A stretch of 6,595 bases of DNA from Candidatus Methanofastidiosum methylothiophilum (GTDB taxonomy: Archaea > Methanobacteriota_B > Thermococci > Methanofastidiosales > Methanofastidiosaceae). The first letter of the stretch is position 1; each line of letters begins with the position of its first letter. Under the pieces are notes generated by a model. It was not told where the DNA came from. It did no database searches and worked only from the letters and a program-made list of their open reading frames with translations. Shown piece after piece: positions 5,763-6,595 of the stretch. The DNA is taken from NCBI GenBank assembly GCA_001587675.1, contig LNGD01000089.1:1-6595 (forward strand). The letters are read 5' to 3'. The translations under genes were made by a program, and so were the position numbers.

Positions 5763-5996
5763 ATGACACAAGAACAAATTTTATTTTATATTGTAATTGG
5801 ATTTTTGATATTCTTTTTGTTTTTTCAAAGTGGAATTTTTATCAAGATGATTTTAGCCCAGGTTGATAAAAAATATAGATTTATTTTTTGGATTGTTGTA
5901 ATTGCTGTTGTTGTGTATTTATTCGTCCTTGCATTTCCTTCAAATCCCTATGCAGTATCGATAAAAGGAATGGTGCAAGAGCTAACGCCAAGATAA
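5763..5996 (+). CDS. Small two-span membrane protein, unknown
   Basis: A 77-residue hydrophobic protein with two likely helices (about 6-31 and 39-58) joined by a short basic loop ('QVDKKYR', 33-39), then a polar tail ending 'GMVQELTPR'. The loop charge suggests that both ends face outward and the loop lies inside. No family recognised. Support: an AT-rich codon pattern like host genes and a TATA-like box at the right distance. ATG 5758 just upstream is out of frame and stops after one codon, so ATG 5763 is the start. Its last 116 bases overlap the minus-strand frame at 5881-6135. Both may be genes, or one may be a shadow; the unique first 118 bases here still encode a clean helix. Confidence 0.45.
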   Translation: MTQEQILFYIVIGFLIFFLFFQSGIFIKMILAQVDKKYRFIFWIVVIAVVVYLFVLAFPSNPYAVSIKGMVQELTPR

Positions 5997-6135
5997 GACC
6001 AATTGAAGCCATAACATATTCATCTTTAAGATATTGATTTATGCTTGATAATAATGAAATAACAATAAAAAAACTAATGAATAATATTGATATTCTCGCT
6101 TCTTTGCTAATCATGGGGTTACCATAGATTACCAT
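5881..6135 (-). CDS. Small two-span membrane protein with Gln-rich tail, unknown
   Basis: An 84-residue frame with a first helix (about 15-32), a short loop ('NQYLKDEY'), a second helix (about 42-61), and a charged, possibly coiled-coil cytoplasmic tail ('HRDLKEMQGRINTQQQQ', then LQQSKK). The tail is amphipathic and looks selected rather than random, which favours this frame over the opposing one. Two starts are possible: ATG 6135, or ATG 6114 (residue 8), which gives 77 residues and lies about 27 bases after a TATA-like box at 6136-6145. I slightly favour 6114. The frame follows the AbrB gene by 38 bases on the same strand but has host-like AT-rich codons, so it is probably not part of the insertion sequence. 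Confidence 0.5.
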   Translation of the reverse strand: MVIYGNPMISKEARISILFISFFIVISLLSSINQYLKDEYVMASIGLILALALAPFLLSILHRDLKEMQGRINTQQQQLQQSKK

Positions 6136-6145
6136 AATAATAAAA
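6136..6145 (-). promoter_or_regulatory. TATA-like box before the inner start of the Gln-rich-tail gene
   Basis: On the minus strand TTTTATTATT is centred about 27 bases before ATG 6114. It would support a leaderless mRNA starting at the second Met and would exclude the first seven codons. Confidence 0.3.
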
Positions 6146-6157
6146 TTAATCGCTATG

Positions 6158-6168
6158 AAAAAAAGAAA
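6158..6168 (-). terminator. T-rich tract after the transposase-AbrB unit
   Basis: The minus strand reads TTTCTTTTTTT a few bases after the AbrB stop codon (6176-6174). Archaeal RNA polymerase often terminates on such T runs without a hairpin, so this could end the insertion-sequence transcript. Confidence 0.35.
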
Positions 6169-6173
6169 TTAAA

Positions 6174-6344
6174 TTATTTTTTCCTTATGACCGCCGCCAT
6201 TTCGCTGTCGATTACCTTTAACTCCCAAAGAATCTGGCTGTTTTCATCGATTTTGAGGGCTTGGTGGATCGTCTTTGGGATTATGACCTTGTAAGTTGAT
6301 GTTCCCCTCTTTGCGAGGGAAACGTTAGATACTATCTCATCCAT
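6174..6344 (-). CDS. AbrB/SpoVT-type DNA-binding protein, coupled to transposase
   Basis: A 56-residue protein with the swapped-hairpin AbrB/SpoVT/MazE fold. The core 'TYKVIIPKTIHQALKI' (17-32) matches the family pattern of a beta strand, I-P-K and an 'i..aLgi..g' helix, followed by 'QILWELKV', a further strand. Such proteins are dimeric DNA binders that act as repressors or antitoxins. No toxin gene is seen beside it. The start, ATG 6344, lies 3 bases after the transposase stop, and a GAGGTG ribosome binding site sits inside the last transposase codons, so the two are likely translationally coupled. Codon use is more GC-rich than in the genes to its left and matches the transposase, marking it as cargo or part of the same element. 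It probably regulates the transposase promoter, but that is inference. Confidence 0.75.
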   Translation of the reverse strand: MDEIVSNVSLAKRGTSTYKVIIPKTIHQALKIDENSQILWELKVIDSEMAAVIRKK

Positions 6345-6347
6345 GTT

Positions 6348-6595
6348 TTAACACCTCTTTGCACTCAATTTTATTATCTCTGCCCACTTGTTGCCGTCTA
6401 GCTCTAGGTCTATCCCCGCCATCTCTGCGGGTGTCTTTCCGTTCAACGACATGTGGGGCCTTATGAAATTGTAATATGTCTTGAATCCGTCAACAAATAC
6501 TTTCGATGGCTCTACATGCTTCAATCCTCTCTGGACCTTGTTCCTCTGCCTCATTGTGCCGTGTAATCTCTCTATCTTGTTGTTGTTTAGGTCTC
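6348..6595 (-). CDS. DDE transposase, C-terminal part (IS6/IS240-like archaeal type)
   Basis: The frame enters from beyond the right edge and ends at TAA 6350-6348; about 81 residues are visible. 'NNNKIERLHGTMRQRNKV' carries the catalytic Glu of the DDE triad (in IER, about the eighth visible residue). It is followed by 'FKTYYNFIRPHMSLNGKTPA', the family's usual end of the integrase-like catalytic domain, and a short tail. The two catalytic Asp residues and any N-terminal zinc-binding or HTH part lie outside the window. The visible sequence is undamaged, so the element may be intact. The IS6/IS240-like assignment rests on the IERLHGT and YNFIRPHMSL motifs and is moderate. ATG 6554 is internal, not a start. 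It is more GC-rich than the host-like genes and is followed at once by the AbrB gene. Confidence 0.85.
   Translation of the reverse strand, partial: DLNNNKIERLHGTMRQRNKVQRGLKHVEPSKVFVDGFKTYYNFIRPHMSLNGKTPAEMAGIDLELDGNKWAEIIKLSAKRC

Noticed and set aside
5559..5777. Minus-strand 72-codon open frame
   Set aside because: It spans the GC-rich island and AT-rich flanks with no ribosome site, TATA box or recognisable domain, and it covers the promoter of the 77-residue gene. Its GC-rich middle does read smoothly, so it could hide a fragment.
6119..6136. Repeated TTACCATA as an insertion-sequence end or target duplication
   Set aside because: The two copies are only 10 bases apart within the first codons of the Gln-rich-tail frame and do not flank the element; the other end is outside the window.
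6348..6554. 68-residue protein starting at ATG 6554 as a complete gene
   Set aside because: The same frame continues to the window edge with the transposase motif NNNKIERLHGT upstream of this Met, so it is the C-terminus of a larger transposase.
1..6595. CRISPR array, tRNA or rRNA genes
   Set aside because: I saw no regularly spaced repeats, cloverleaf-like sequences or conserved rRNA segments on either strand.

Overview
The window reads as a piece of an AT-rich methanogenic archaeon chromosome. The strongest evidence is the partial gene at the left edge. It encodes the first ABC domain of component A2 (AtwA) of the methyl-coenzyme M reductase activation system, with the family's four-cysteine insertion and its 'QRTFALFG' Q-loop. 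Most genes also have TATA-like boxes about 25-27 bases before the start codon, the pattern of leaderless archaeal transcripts. I cannot name the species. The low GC and gene style would fit lineages such as Methanofastidiosa or Methanobacteria, but that is a guess.

Layout. (1) 1-706, minus: N-terminal 235 residues of AtwA, cut by the window edge. (2) 707-1363: a gene-poor, mobile-element-scarred stretch with AT-rich non-coding DNA, a broken minus-strand coding remnant (963-1169) and an orphan DUF2080 transposase-associated small gene (1199-1363, plus) with no transposase beside it. (3) 1412-5286: an envelope-flavoured block of host-like genes. It holds a single-pass protein with a six-cysteine cluster and TKY repeats (minus), a five-span membrane protein (plus), a GT39-type glycosyltransferase (minus), a small soluble protein (plus) and a four-span membrane protein with a C-terminal zinc ribbon (minus). 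Strands alternate, so each gene probably has its own promoter rather than sharing an operon. (4) 5287-5760: debris, including the frameshifted N-terminus of an HTH transposase and a GC-rich island with a doubtful 41-residue ORF. (5) 5763-6135: two small two-span membrane-protein frames that converge and overlap by 116 bases. (6) 6174-6595: the end of an insertion sequence, with the C-terminus of a DDE transposase followed after 3 bases by a 56-residue AbrB/SpoVT-type DNA-binding protein. The two appear translationally coupled.

How the genes fit together. Only the transposase-AbrB pair shows a clear operon link. The envelope block (glycosyltransferase plus anchored or multi-span proteins) could serve the cell surface, but that is inference. 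The most interesting points are the transposase-coupled AbrB gene, a second small protein with an AbrB/MazE-like motif (DUF2080) at the other mobile-element scar, the Cys-cluster surface protein, a histidine-to-glutamine change at the H-loop of AtwA, and a shared CCGTATATATA element just before two plus-strand start codons.
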